Of a stretch of 64,000 bases of DNA, positions 25,508 through 37,098 are shown one piece after another (the first letter of the stretch is position 1; each line of letters opens with the position of its first letter). The stretch is from Sitta carolinensis (taxonomy: Eukaryota > Chordata > Aves > Passeriformes > Sittidae): the NCBI GenBank assembly GCA_032173965.1, contig CM063288.1, positions 10,334,501 to 10,398,500 on the forward strand, read 5' to 3'. A model generated the notes under the pieces. That model was not told the DNA's origin and did no database searches. It was given only the letters and a program-made list of their open reading frames with translations. A program made the translations under genes and the position numbers.

Positions 25508-25558
25508 GTGAAGCAACAGTGAAGAAGAAACCAGCTCCAAAGACTCCTCCAAAAGCAG
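25508..25558 (+). CDS. MYLK: MYLK coding exon: 51-base linker microexon
   Basis: The acceptor (TTTTTTTTTTTAATTAG) and donor (GTAATT) bracket 51 bases that complete a Ser codon and read EATVKKKPAPKTPPKA. This Lys/Pro-rich linker is identical to the chicken segment as I recall it. It is phase 1 at both ends and so could be skipped in frame. Its isolation between 11 kb and 1.6 kb introns makes it easy for gene predictors to miss. Confidence 0.93.
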
Positions 25559-27176
25559 GTAATTTGTTGCATGTGTCACCAACATTTACCAGTGCAGATG
25601 TCTGGCTACTAAGTTTGTTTGCATATGCAATTAAATGTAGGCAAGTCAAACTTGTTTACACTGTACAAAAAATTAAATTATGAGCAACCAAAGAAGTTAC
25701 TCTCAGATGGACTAAAGCAAGGTCCTATGAAGTGTCAGTAGTATGTAACTTATGCCCTTTTGCATATCCACAACAAACCTTGGCTTTCTGTGAAAGAAAT
25801 TTTTCTGTGTATCACAGAATCCTCTGCATGAGTAGCTACCACAGAGAAGGTGATAGATTCTACTTTTCTTCATCACTGGAATTATGGTAACCTGTTTGTG
25901 TGTTTGCAGTCTCTGAGGCAAAGCTATCTCTATTTAAAGTTACAAGGAAACTCCCTCCATAGGAGCCTCTTTTCAGTGTCTAAAAACTTTGTCAGATTTT
26001 CAAACCGTTCAAGCTGCTTTCTGTGCCAGATATACACCTCAGCCTAGTTTCCTTTAGATATTTTCGAAACAAAAACACTTCCAAAAGGTCAAGTCTACAG
26101 CAGGGGGAAATCCCCTTTGTTTTAATTACTTTGAAAAGGAAAAGAAAGCACTTTTTTCATGCCCAGTAACCCTGTGCTTTGTAAAGTACATTACATTTGG
26201 CAGTGAGATCATTGTAATATTAGGGAATGCCTCTTAACATTTCTGTCAATATGTCCTCAAGTCTGCACCCTTCCCCTCCAATACACACACACACACACAC
26301 ACACACAAATAATTTTTCTATCATGCTGCTTTTATAAGCAACAGTATATAGGTTTCACCCTGGAGTTGTCCAGCCTATGATATTTCTGGCTTCTGTGCTT
26401 AGCAGCTACCAGGGGTCTGACACTCTCAGCAGCACAGCTGAGAGCCAGGAAGGAGCAATTTTAGCAGGAGATGTTCTGCCATCTATTGATACTCAGCCAG
26501 TGAGAGGGAAGAGGAGGAGGAATGCCTGATTCATGAATAGAGGGGAATGAATGGGACTGCAAGGTTTCATAGAAGCACTGTGATACACAAACAAAAAGAT
26601 CCATCACTGCTTATGGCAAAATTTAGCATGGTGGAGAAAGACATCGATTTCCTTCCTTCCTTGTCTCTCATGATGTTTCTGTGTCACATGTTTATGTGGC
26701 TACTGAAGCCAGAATGCTCATAGGCAGATCTTGAATCTTAAATTTTCTGAATTCTGTTAATGACATCAGGGAGCAAGTTTACAGACCCCCTCAGCGCATG
26801 CAAATTGATAAGGTAGCTGGAGCCATTCTTCAAAAATACAAAGTTCAAAAGAAGAAGATTTTCTGAAAATCCCACAACAAAATTTCATAAACTGTATATT
26901 TGGAACTGGTGGTAGGTGCCAATGTTTTTGTCGTTTGGATGTCTGATGACCTTAGTCTTGCATGAGCAAACTTTGGATGGGTAAATTCTTATTGCTTCAC
27001 TCCCCTAGAATTAACAAATCCACATAGTTTTTTTCATTGCAAGCAGCAGGTAACTGCTAATCTGGATTTCAAATGCTGCTCTGAAATAGTTGAGCTGAGA
27101 AATGTATGTTTTGAATTTTAAGAGAACTTATAGTCATTTAAAGGGATATTTTATTTATTTTATTTTTTCCCTTCAG
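25559..27176 (+). other. MYLK: MYLK intron, 1.6 kb
   Basis: The intron runs from GTAATT to CCTTCAG. It contains a (CA)n microsatellite at 26283-26307; otherwise it is unique sequence with no supported gene. Confidence 0.88.
26283..26307. repeat. (AC)n dinucleotide microsatellite
   Basis: About 12 uninterrupted AC units in an intron; likely length-polymorphic. Confidence 0.95.
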
Positions 27177-27304
27177 CTGCTCCTCCTCAGATTACTCAGT
27201 TCCCAGAAGACAGAAAAGTCCGTGCAGGCGAATCAGTGGAATTGTTTGCCAAGGTGGTAGGAACAGCACCCATAACTTGCACCTGGATGAAATTCCGTAA
27301 GCAG
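27177..27304 (+). CDS. MYLK: MYLK coding exon: first half of the Ig domain before FN3
   Basis: The acceptor is TCCCTTCAG and the donor GTAAAT. After completing an Ala codon it reads APPQITQFPEDRKVRAGE, then SVELFAKVVGTAPITCTW. This is the A-C strands of an I-set Ig domain with 'G.SVEL' and the core Trp (TCTWMKF). The position normally holding the first core Cys reads 'ELFAKV', so the classic disulfide partner is replaced by Ala here, as I recall for the chicken protein. The exon ends in phase 0. Confidence 0.95.
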
Positions 27305-30300
27305 GTAAATTGGTTTCTGATCTCTTTTAGCAATCACTGAAAAAGCAAAGCTGGAAAGGAACACTAATGACTGTCTCCCATTTTCCCATCTCCCTTCCTG
27401 AAGAACTGGCAAAGCCCTTGTTGTTCCTGCAGATGTTTTCCTCAGGTCTACTGAAAACATTTCACTGATGAAGATTTCACAACCTCCATTAGCAAATTAT
27501 TGCAGTATTTATATAGCCATAGTGTAAGAATATTTTTCCTAATGCCAAACCCAAATCTTTCTTTCTACAATTTAGGCCCTTTGCTGCCTGTCCCCTCCTG
27601 TAACAAATGATAGTTTCTTTGTGAAAAGTCTTAGGCCATGAATTAAAGGATAAGTTATAGGAAAGATATAGGTATCTGAAAAGTATGTGCCACAGGGGAC
27701 ATTTCTCTACTTTGAAAATGACCTCTTCTTTATTGATGCTGTGTCTAAAGTTATGTCAGAGGGGCAAAATACCATATAAAAAACTTGAGTGAATTATCTT
27801 GCAACACAAATGTCACCATACAGGGCACAACAGCAATCCATGCCATCAGTGCCCTCACTCTCTAGGTTTAAAGTTCCTTCTACTCGAATTAATGTCTTTA
27901 AACTGTATCACATGTCCATCCATAAGGGAACTGTCTAAAGAGAGTTGCTTTAACAAATCTGATTAAAATCACTTTAAATCAAACACCCAATATGCAAGTT
28001 CAGACTGGAAGATGAAGTGTCACATTAGGACAGAGCAAATATAAATATCTACTGTAGCTGCTGTTCTGTTTATTTCATTCTGAACTTGTTATGCACTCTA
28101 TAGAACACAAATAAAAACATCTCCTCCTAGAAGGAAGTTTAGGCTCTAAATCCAGACATGTCAGCATTTAATTAAAAGAATTCAAAACAGTTTGTTAGTG
28201 CAAAGGGTATTCCAGAGTCCATCCTTGCTAACTCCAAATAACCTCTTTCTTTAGGGGAAAGGGTGGGTTTTTTCCTGAACTCTTATATTTCCTTAAACTT
28301 CTTTAGATTCAGGACATCAGTTAACCACTGCTTTCCACAAAAAATAGGTCTCAGAAGCTTCAGTGGCATTCAGTGTTGGATTTTGCTAAGTTCTATCTTA
28401 ACATTTAGGTAAAATGTACTCCTCAAAAGTGAGTTTCTAGTTTGTGCAGAATTCTGAGTTCTTTGTTGAATACAACAATCCTATTTAGCTAGATTTTAGG
28501 ACCTTTTTTGTATGCAAGATTTATGTGATAACTAGCAGCTCCTAATGCCCATATCAGATCCATAACCTGTGATTCAAGATATTTTCTCCTTTGTACAATG
28601 CTGGTTTTGCCATCTTTACACTTTCTTATTTAGTTATCCACTACAAGACAAAGTGAAGTATTGCAAAATCATAAACTAAAATGACCAGAATTTTTAAATT
28701 ATTCATTCTGGTGAATGAGATTCAAAAGGAAAAAAAAACTTCAGGAACGTTACCAAACACTGTAGGAGGACAAGTGAGGGCAGCAGTCTCTCATTTGTTA
28801 ATTTTAAAGGGGAGCCACTTACTGTGTCCTTTGCTACACCATAATTTTGCTTTAGTTTCCACTTACACTTCACTACATATTGTTTTATACTTGGATTTCT
28901 TCCTTTTCTATAACTGTCATTGTTTTCAACTCTGTTCCATTCCTAGTCCTAAAAGTGAAAACCAGCCAAGTGTTTTGACAGTTTACTGGGAGTTATTTGT
29001 AGTTGTTATTTGAGCTGATCCAGTGAGCAGTGAGCTGTGATTTCAGCCCTGCCGCTGTTGGCTGCAGAGTTCTCTCCATGTTTCTTCCTCACATTCCCTC
29101 AGGGGCAGGACAGCCACAGAAGCCACTCTCAGGTATATTCCAAAAAGAGTATCTTTTGCTTCAAGAAAGGGAATGCCATGAATCTGTGACCCATACTGTT
29201 GTATGCCATGGCAGTGCAGTGGAGGGGTGCTGGGACTGTGCTGAGTTAAAGAGGGGAAAGCCTTGGGAAGCCTTGGAGAGCCCTTCATTAGCTGAGTCCA
29301 TCACTGAACACTGCCAGCTGTTGAAGCTTCTTAGCTACAACCAGTGACTTTCAGGATCCAACCCATGTTGTCCACAACCACTGAGCAAACCACTGAGAAT
29401 CCTTTCAGGGCTGTCTCTGCATCCTTTCAAGGATTCCTCTGTGTCCCTCCAGGGCTTTCTCTGTGTCCTTTCTGGGCGTTCTCTGAATAATGCAGATCTA
29501 GTTCTACTATCACCCCTTGACTAATTTTAATGAAGCAAAATATGAAAGACAATTTAGAGTCTCAGAAGTATGTCAGCAGGGTGGAACAACGTTTCAGTAT
29601 AATTTAACCCTACACAATTCCATTTTCTAACTTTCTATTTGAGTTATTGTAGGAAAATCTTTCTAAAGTTACTTTTGGGCAGATGCATGCATTTTGTCTT
29701 AGTTGAAGAAAGAACAGGGAGAGTCCTGTTCTTAAACTTAGGATTTCTTCTTCTCTGAATATATGGGACAAGATAAGGCAAACTAAATAGCCTTCATTTT
29801 TAATTAAATTCTGAGAATGGCTTGGAAGAGTCACTTATCTAAGAAGGAAGTGGTGGGAGGAAGAAGGGCATTGACATTAATGTTGTCTGTTTCATAAGAA
29901 CACAGTGTACAGCTTCTATAATTGCGGTGTAACATTATGAGGTTTTTAAAGAACTGTCCTGTCTCAAGCTAATGATGATTAAAATCTAAGTCACCTTGGC
30001 CATTTATGCTATGATAGCTCTGTTTCAATTAAAAACTAGTTCATAATATGTTTGTGGTATTCCTCAGAGATTTGGATTTTTGCTTCTCCAGAAAATGAAA
30101 ATGCTAAATCTTGGGAAAGCTCAATCTGCACTTTGAATGTCTCTCTGTACAGCTGTAGTGTTGTATCTTCATTTCATACAACATCATCTTCAACTGTTCA
30201 AACCCAAGAAACTGTTAGCCTGGTTTGAGTGGAAGTACAGAATAAACCTGGTCAAAACATGAAGGCAAAAGTCACAGCTGTGGATGGTCTGCACGTTGGG

Positions 30301-30689
30301 CCTCTGAGGGGGAATGGCAAATGAACTGAGGCTAAACCCTTGTTCCACTGTGGTTTCTCTAAGATATGCGAGACCAAACTTGTTTTTTTTTTGACAAGTG
30401 CACTGTTTGCACTTTCAGCCTGTCAAAGAGAAGTTAAAAAGTGACACTCCTGTTCCTTAGTGGGGTTCCAGCAACACCAGTGCTCCCTGTGGCCTCTGCA
30501 GGACTGGAGCCACTATAATGTTCCACTGCATTTCTAGATTATTGTGTTGATTACACAGTTTACCATCTGCACATACTTCTGTAATAGAGTTATCTGCAGA
30601 TAACACTCATTATGATAACATTGTATTGTGCTTTGGGCTCTTTCAGATACAAAGAAATCTATCACATAATTTTTCTTTTAATTTGGCAG
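27305..30689 (+). other. MYLK: MYLK intron, 3.4 kb
   Basis: The intron runs from GTAAAT to TTTGGCAG. It carries a four-copy 22-bp tandem repeat (29401-29488) and otherwise unique sequence. Short open frames at 28681-29347 show no recognisable domain. Confidence 0.86.
29401..29488 (+). repeat. 22-bp minisatellite, four copies
   Basis: Four adjacent 22-base units share the pattern CCTTTCAGGGCTTTCTCTGT(G/A)T with several substitutions each: CCTTTCAGGGCTGTCT..., CCTTTCAAGGATTCCT..., CCCTCCAGGGCTTTCT... and CCTTTCTGGGCGTTCT.... All are exactly the same length. The divergence suggests an old array. Confidence 0.85.
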
Positions 30690-30843
30690 ATTCAAGAAAA
30701 TGAATATATTAAAATTGAGAATGCTGAAAACAGCAGCAAGCTAACAATATCATCAACAAAGCAGGAACACTGTGGATGTTACACCCTAGTTGTAGAGAAT
30801 AAACTTGGCAGCAGACAAGCACAAGTCAACCTTACAGTTGTTG
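30690..30843 (+). CDS. MYLK: MYLK coding exon: second half of the Ig domain before FN3
   Basis: The acceptor is ATTTGGCAG and the donor GTAAGT. The exon begins in phase 0 and reads IQENEYIKIENAENSSKL, then TISSTKQEHCGCYTLVVE, NKLGSRQAQVNLTVV. 'LTIS' and 'CGCYTLVVENKLG' are the E and F-G strands of an I-set Ig domain; the usual D.G.Y.C becomes H-C-G-C-Y-T, so the second core Cys is shifted or absent, matching the missing first Cys. It ends one base into the Asp codon that starts the FN3 exon. Confidence 0.95.
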
Positions 30844-32354
30844 GTAAGTCCATAATAATATTTAATTTATATACTTATTCTTCTGACATCAGTCTACATT
30901 TGCATTTTTTATAGTGATATGCAACAGGTTAAATAAAATAATCAGCTTATGACTGATTATGAACACCATTGGTCCTTGAATAAACATATGCATTGGTCTG
31001 GGTAGAGTTTTGGGCTGCAAAACCCCAGCACAGCTGATTAGCAGCTGGAAGAATGGCAGAGATTAATTACTCCATACATTTCCCTTCTTTTCACTCTTTC
31101 CTAGGCAACGGCTGCAGGCAGCTAATTGTAGCAGGTTATTGGGCAAGATGGGGTTTTTTTAGCTGCACAAGGCCAACAATTCCTATTATCTTGTTACTGT
31201 GTGAGCCTTGACTCATATAAGTCACTGGTTTATATCCTTTGGAGTTAATTGGTTTGAAAGTCTTTGAATTCTATAACCTTATAAAGCTACATCTCATCTT
31301 CCTGATTTGCTCTTCCCTAAGAAATGTGCCAGAGAACCATGGGATTCCCAGAGATGCTTTTGGGAGAGTTGGGTGAAGAATCCTTACAATGTGCAGGAGT
31401 TTGCCATGTGTTTTGGCTGATGACAAACTCTCTGTTTCCAACTAAAAAGAATAAATTCCATCTTGTAAAATTGCCAAGCTCTTCAGTGAGACATCTCGCT
31501 GATGTCAGCACTGTTGAAGGCATGACAAGGCCTTGCTTGCTGCACATACATTTTAAGGCCAGATTCTTCCATCTGGGCACTCAAAAATGTGGGAAAAGAG
31601 AGCAAAAATATCTTCCTTCCAGGAAGAGGGTTAGAATCTCACTACTGAGATAAAATCTTTCACATTGTTTGCACCTTTAAAGGTGTCAAATGTTCACTGA
31701 AGTTGGAAGGTACTTTTCTCTAAAGCCTGTCAGTCAAAATAGGGAAGCTATGTTTCTCTGAATATGCAAAACCTGAGACTTCGGTGTCGACCAAAGCTCA
31801 TCCTTAGTCCTAAAGTCCTGCCTGTCCATTCCCTCTGCTTCATCCCAAGTACTGGGAAGAAACTTGCCTCCGTGCCCTGACCCCACTTTTTTAACAAGCA
31901 CTGGAAGAGAAAGTCCTGGTGCTTGAGTTCAGCTCTGTTTGCCTCAGCCCTTTAAAATAAGGCTCTACATTCTGTGTGAGGTGCCTCCCTGTAAGTTTAC
32001 TGAGAAAAGGCACATTCATGTGTGTGCTGAGTGCTCAAAATGCTGCTACCTGACCACACCACACAACTGAGCCTTGAATGTGTCGAAACTAGAAATACAG
32101 AACATTTGTGTCTGAGCAGACCCAGAGCTGCATTTCTCGAGGGGCTAGCTGACAGACTTGGCTCTTCTGAATTTTAGCAAATCAAAGACATTTGTTAAAA
32201 TATAAAATGAAATAAATATGTAAATAAAGGTGTATTTATTTTATTATTACCTCTTACAACCATGTAGGTTTCTAAGTCTTCGTGCTGATGGGCAAGTTTC
32301 TTATGTGAAAGACTCTAATAAACATTTCTCAAATTAAATTTGGACTGTAACATA

Positions 32355-32482
32355 TGTCAAGGAGCAGGTTGCCCAGCAAAGTTGTGCAGTCTCCATCCCT
32401 GAAGGTATTCAAGTTCAAACTGGATAAGCATCTGAACAATCTGGTCTGACCTTATAGTTGATCCTGCTTTGAACAGAAGGTC
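32355..32482 (+). mobile_element. Diverged CR1 LINE 3' fragment
   Basis: 'GGAGCAGGTTGCCCAG', 'CTCCATCCCTGAAGGTATTC', 'AACAATCTGGTCTGACC' and 'GATCCTGCTTTGAACAG' follow in the order found in the CR1 3' region (GGTTGCCCAGAGAAG...CCATCCCTGGAGGT.TTCAAG...CCTGGTCTGA...CTGCTTTGAGCAG). It is clearly older and more mutated than the copy near 13.3 kb. The 3' end is not clear. Confidence 0.8.
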
Positions 32483-33699
32483 TACAGACCTTCCTGAGGA
32501 TATTTAAGACCATCCTGGATCTTGGTTTTATACTTGCAGTTGTCAAAGACCTTTCTTCACAAAAAATTAACTTTACTGACTTAATCTCCAATCAGAGGAC
32601 AAAGGATTGATCTTATCTTCCAGTATTCAAATCAGAAATGATCCTGCTATGATTTAAACCCTGAGTCCTAGACTGTAAACTCTATCTGAGTACAATTTGT
32701 AGAAATAATTTTTAATAATGACATTTAGGGAAACAAAGATACCCTGCATTCCTTTGAATTTAGCTCCCAAAGTCTTAAATTTAACTGTCAGACTCAGGCC
32801 TCAACTACAATCTTATTGAACCGTGCAAGGGTTCTGACACTTAAAGCACTTAAATAGTTTATGATTTGATGTAATTTGGGCCATGGGAAAGAATACTCTT
32901 GAAAGAAGCCCAACTTCATTCTAAGGGGTTTTATTGCCTTTAATGAATGTTAATGAACAAAATGTCCGTTATACTCAGCCTCCATAGTGAGCTCTTTGCA
33001 GTCCACACAGCAGATGTACTGAGACATAAACAAGTTAGAGAAGACTTTTTAAATAATGGCGTGGTGCTGAGCACACAGCACTCGGCCACAAGGACTGAGC
33101 CTTTTGATTCTTTGTGAAACTTTGTACAAGCACTAATACTATTGGGAGACCAGAAAGTCTGTGAGACATCCAAGTTAAACAGTATCTTCTTTTAATGGTT
33201 GAGTGGTCTCAAAATGTCCACGTTGAGCTCTTCTCTGTTGTTACGGTCAGCTCTCTTAAATATGCAATTTTCCTTAGCTGACTGATCTCTCTAGGGAGAT
33301 TTTGTAACATGTTTCTGCTCCAAAATCAAAACAGCCTGATGTGAGATTGAGCTAATGATTTATAGCAGTGTGTCAGATTGAAGTGGACTTGTGTTGCCAA
33401 AGCTGTTAAATGAGCCAACAATGAGCTTGGTGTAAAATATGACTGATTTGGGCAAGGTAGAGCCCTCACTTTACAATGACAGCAATGAATATTCATTCCT
33501 TTCATGCCATTCATTGGATGTATTTGATGTATTTATCAAATTTTTGGTTCTGAACATTTTAGCTGTGTGATAGCCCCGGGTCTGTAACCACCTTTGAAAA
33601 ACAAACTTGGTTTTCCTACTGGCTAAAGCTGGGTACTATGATAAGGAGTCAGAAGACTAACACAGTATTCAACAAGGATATCTGGCACTAGAGAAATAA

Positions 33700-33775
33700 T
33701 CTGTTCTGCAGCTATGCCACAAGCTTGCCACGTGCATTTGGGCATATTGCTTCATGTTTCCATGCCTACTATTCA
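33700..33775 (+). repeat. Probable ancient MIR-type SINE remnant
   Basis: 'CTGCAGCTATGCCAC', 'TTTGGGCATATTGCTTCATG' and 'CCATGCCTAC' follow the order of the MIR core (GCTCTGCCAC...TTGGGCAAGTCACTTAA...TGTGCCTCAG). It is heavily diverged, as expected of a repeat older than the amniote radiation. Confidence 0.45.
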
Positions 33776-34131
33776 GGGACTTTTTGATGTTTAGTGAATA
33801 TTTTAGATATTAGTGCTGACTTTTACTTTCTTAAAGACAGAAGTAGAGATAACATACTACCTGATTGGGGGCTGATTTTGACCAGCACTGTTTGTCTTTT
33901 ATAAATCCTTTGGGATTTTTACTGTTCCTAATGAGGTATTTTGTGTGTACATATCTTTATACATATGTAGATACATGCAAAATAATGAGAGCAATGTCAT
34001 TAGACCCTGAGAGGCCTAAAGGCCTAAAGTTAAAGGTTATTATGTTTTTATTACTCTCAACATTGGTACATGTACTGTGTTTTGCAGACTTCTTTGCTGT
34101 TGGAAAGTGTTAAACCAAGTACTCAAAGGGG

Positions 34132-34205
34132 GACACACATAGACAACACACACCCCCCCTCACATATATATAATGTGTGTGTGTGTTTGTATATATATAT
34201 ATAAA
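34132..34205. repeat. Compound simple repeat: AC-rich, C7, (AT)n, (GT)n, (AT)n
   Basis: ACACACATAGACAACACACA is followed by a C run, ATATATATA, (GT)6 with TTGT, and a second AT run. The AC-rich left arm can pair with the GT-rich right arm, so the block is an imperfect inverted repeat as well as a microsatellite. Confidence 0.85.
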
Positions 34206-35252
34206 TCACTAATACCTACTCCTCTGCTCCATTCCATACTTGACTTGGGATGGGGAAGTTACTTTCTGTGAGGAAGGTGTTACTTCTATGCCTTTAGCAG
34301 AATCTGTGTGAGCTCAGTCTTTTCAAACACAAAGGAGAAAATACAAGTTAAGAACAAGGTCTGATCATCACTAGCTCCAATACTCATTGAATTTAATGGT
34401 AGGATTATTAATTGCTGCTATGAAGGGCTTGGTTCTAGTTCCACAAGTCACATATATGCAAGCTATATTAGCATTTGTTTTCTGCCCTGAAACTCTGTTA
34501 CAAGGAAATGTGGTAGGAAAACGAGCAGTGCACAGTGACCCTTTCAGCACTGTGAATGCATTGTGTGAGATCCTGAGAAATCTGGTGCAGTGCTCACCAC
34601 TCAAACAGAGAGGACCCAGTGGTCAGAGTTCTGTGTTCCCTCTCTGGAAAAGTTAGCTGCAGACATCTGGGAAGCAGACAGTGAAGCGAGACATCCATAG
34701 ACATTTTGACATTGAATATTGTGGCTCAGAAGTGCAAATATGAATGATTCTGAAGTTCTTCTTTTGAAAAGCATCAGATTATATCTTGAAGAGCCCATGT
34801 GATTCCCTGTTTACAGTCAGGTCAAGAATGCAGTGAATTTCCTAAGAATATGTGGGTGGACTTGCTCTGTAACCTTCAACCTTTCAAATTCCTCTGGATT
34901 GCTGGAGTATTTTTGTCACTGGTTTTATTGTTAAAGGGCAACTACACTGGTGGTTAAGGAAGAGATGTCTTATGTTGCTGCCTTTTGAGTTCAAGAGTAT
35001 AGTAACCTCCACTGTCAGCTTCCCACTAATGCATAGTGGCAAAAATCTGCAGCTGTACCAAAACTAAATTTTCACAGAAAGATAAAAATGTGTAGAGGAA
35101 AAACAGCTTACACTGCTCTATGCATCAGTGCTGGCACACACTAATCCAGTTTTATCCCTTGAATGGCCATGTAGTTTCAATGTCATTTCTGTTAGGACAA
35201 ATTTCAGTAGAACTCCGTGCATAGATGCTTTTTCCTGAGGCTTACCTTCAGC

Positions 35253-35255
35253 TTT

Positions 35256-35287
<32 letters not shown>
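35253..35287. repeat. Poly(T) tract with one C interruption
   Basis: About 35 bases of T with a single C at 35268. On the minus strand this is a poly(A) tract, but nothing upstream of it on that strand resembles a retrocopied gene. Confidence 0.9.
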
Positions 35288-35288
<1 letters not shown>

Positions 35289-35670
35289 GTAAGAAAATAA
35301 ATATCAATAATTGCAACAAAATTCCTGTCTTTTACCTGGTTACTCAAAAATGATTAATCACAACTCCTGTACGCAAACATGGGGCTCCTAGGACCCAAAC
35401 TCTCTCTGGTGGAGACTAATCCACTGATAGTCCCACTAGGGAAACTCCTAACATTCATTCTGCCTTTCAGTGGGCAGGTTTGGGAGCTCTAATTCAATCA
35501 GTTATCAAAGCAGATACCCAACGCGCAGCACATGAGTAATCCGAACAGCTTGTTGATTCAGGCTCAGGAGCAGATGGTTCAGAAAACTGCTCCCGAGAAT
35601 GCATTATATATTTGTTTGTTCCATTAGGCCTGTGGCAGAAGATGTTCTTGTGCTGAGGGCATTTGCGTGG

Positions 35671-35800
35671 GAGTGGTGAGCTCTGGATTCGTTCCCATCT
35701 CCATTCTCCTGTGTGTCCTTGGGCATTCTCCTTGTCCTTGTCCTTATTTTACACTTTCATGCCTCAGTTACCCCAACAGCACAAAGTGATGCTCTGGGCC
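35671..35800 (+). repeat. Probable ancient MIR-type SINE remnant
   Basis: 'GTGGTGAGCTCTGGATTCG', 'CTGTGTGTCCTTGGGCATTC', 'TTTCATGCCTCAGTTACCCC' and 'CACAAAGTGATG' line up with the MIR order (GAGC.CTGGATTC...TGTGTGACCTTGGGCAAGTC...TGTGCCTCAGTTTCCCC...TGTAAAATGG). This is the clearest of the three candidates. Confidence 0.55.
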
Positions 35801-36957
35801 ACCAGTATTTGTGAGCTACTTTATCCACAGGTCTCGAAGGGGCAGTTTTTAAATAACTTAGTTTTATGTCAGAGTTGTCAGGAGGAGCGATGGGGTGAGA
35901 GTATTCTGCAGTGTATTTTACAGGGGAGGTGTAAATTTCAAAGTGTGGACTAACAAATCTTTACCATGGGATCCTTGCCTCTGCTGGGGAGGCTGTTTCA
36001 TGAGGAGGAAATTCATTTCAGTTTCTCTTGAGTGGTTTTGTAGGAAAATGCAGGCATGTTCTCATTTAGCGTTATCCTAAACATGTCGTACACTAACATA
36101 CAGGGTGTGCATTAGTTACAGGTGTTAAGGGGCAATGTCTCTACTTGTAGCACTCCTCTCCCTTGGAAAAGAGCTGCAGGGTGTAGTTTTCCAAGCAAAG
36201 CAGTGAGGTCTGCCATGACCCCGAGCCCTGTCAGCGATAGTGCCGAGTTCAGTTATGACCTTTTATGGTTTCGCCTTTCTCCTGCTGATGGATTTCAAAT
36301 GCAAGCTTTGCCAGTGCTGTCGGCATGGACAGTGTTCAACTGGCTTTTGCAGCATATTAAATACCTTCCCTGACTAAACAGCTTGTGGAATGGAATTAAA
36401 TTGTTTCTTTCTGTCTGTTCTTTATCTGGCAGACAACTATCACAATATCTAATAATAGTATTATACAGTAATATGATAACTGGATTTAGAAAGGAAACAA
36501 ACCAATTTTGAGAACAGATAAAGAAAACTTCTTCAGAGACATTGCTTTGGTGCTGTCTCTGTTCAGAAAAGAAAGGAGAAAAAGCTTTTCAGAGGCTGTG
36601 GTTATACTGTTCTCAGAGGCTTTCTGCTGGAACAATGTATTTGCTTAAGAGCCAGGGCCAAGCAAGCTCTTAATGGACAGCAAACCCTATTGCCTCGCCT
36701 TGGCTCAGCCTGACCCTCACAGCAAGTAGCAGAACAATTTCCATTTCCCTGCACTCAGTTAGATAAGGAGATTGCTGCCTTTTTTGGTCTCTTGGAATGG
36801 TTCTTGTGTTCTGAGGGCTCTGTAAACTGAGCCATGTGGAGAAGGCAGGGAGGTCTAGATAGCACAGTCTCATGTCATGTGGGTGTCCTGGATGAGCTGT
36901 GGGTTCACCTCCTCTGCAGAAAGAGAGAAAGTCCCTTTGCTTATGTGAAGGAATTTT

Positions 36958-37098
36958 CACAGAATCACAGAATATTCTGAGTTGGAAGGGACCCACAAGG
37001 ATCATTGAGTCCAACCCTTAAGTGAATGGTGTGCACAGGGATTGAACCCACAGATGTGGTGTTATTAGTAGCATGCTCTAACCAATACACCACTGAAA
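36958..37098 (-). mobile_element. tRNA-Ile-headed, CR1-tailed SINE (TguSINE1-like)
   Basis: Read on the minus strand, the element starts with a tRNA-like head: TATTGGTTAGAGCATGCT, then ACTAATAACACCAC (the tRNA-Ile anticodon arm with CTAATAA loop), then GTGGGTTCAATCCCTGTGC, which has a perfect B box (GGTTCAATCC, at 37039-37048). After the acceptor-stem remnant it runs into a CR1 tail: GGTTGGACTCAATGATCC, GGGTCCCTTCCAACTC and a terminal CTGTGATTCTGTGA. This composite is known to me from songbirds (zebra finch TguSINE1). A box and 5' end are degenerate, and no target-site duplication is obvious. It is the best taxonomic marker in the window. Confidence 0.88.

Noticed and set aside
35253..35287. 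Poly(T) as the tail of a minus-strand retrocopied gene
   Set aside because: Sequence on the minus strand before the tract has no open frame or recognisable gene, and no target-site duplication was seen.
37021..37098. A genuine tRNA-Ile gene on the minus strand
   Set aside because: The acceptor stem and D arm are broken, and the sequence is fused directly to a CR1 tail, so it is a SINE head rather than a tRNA gene.
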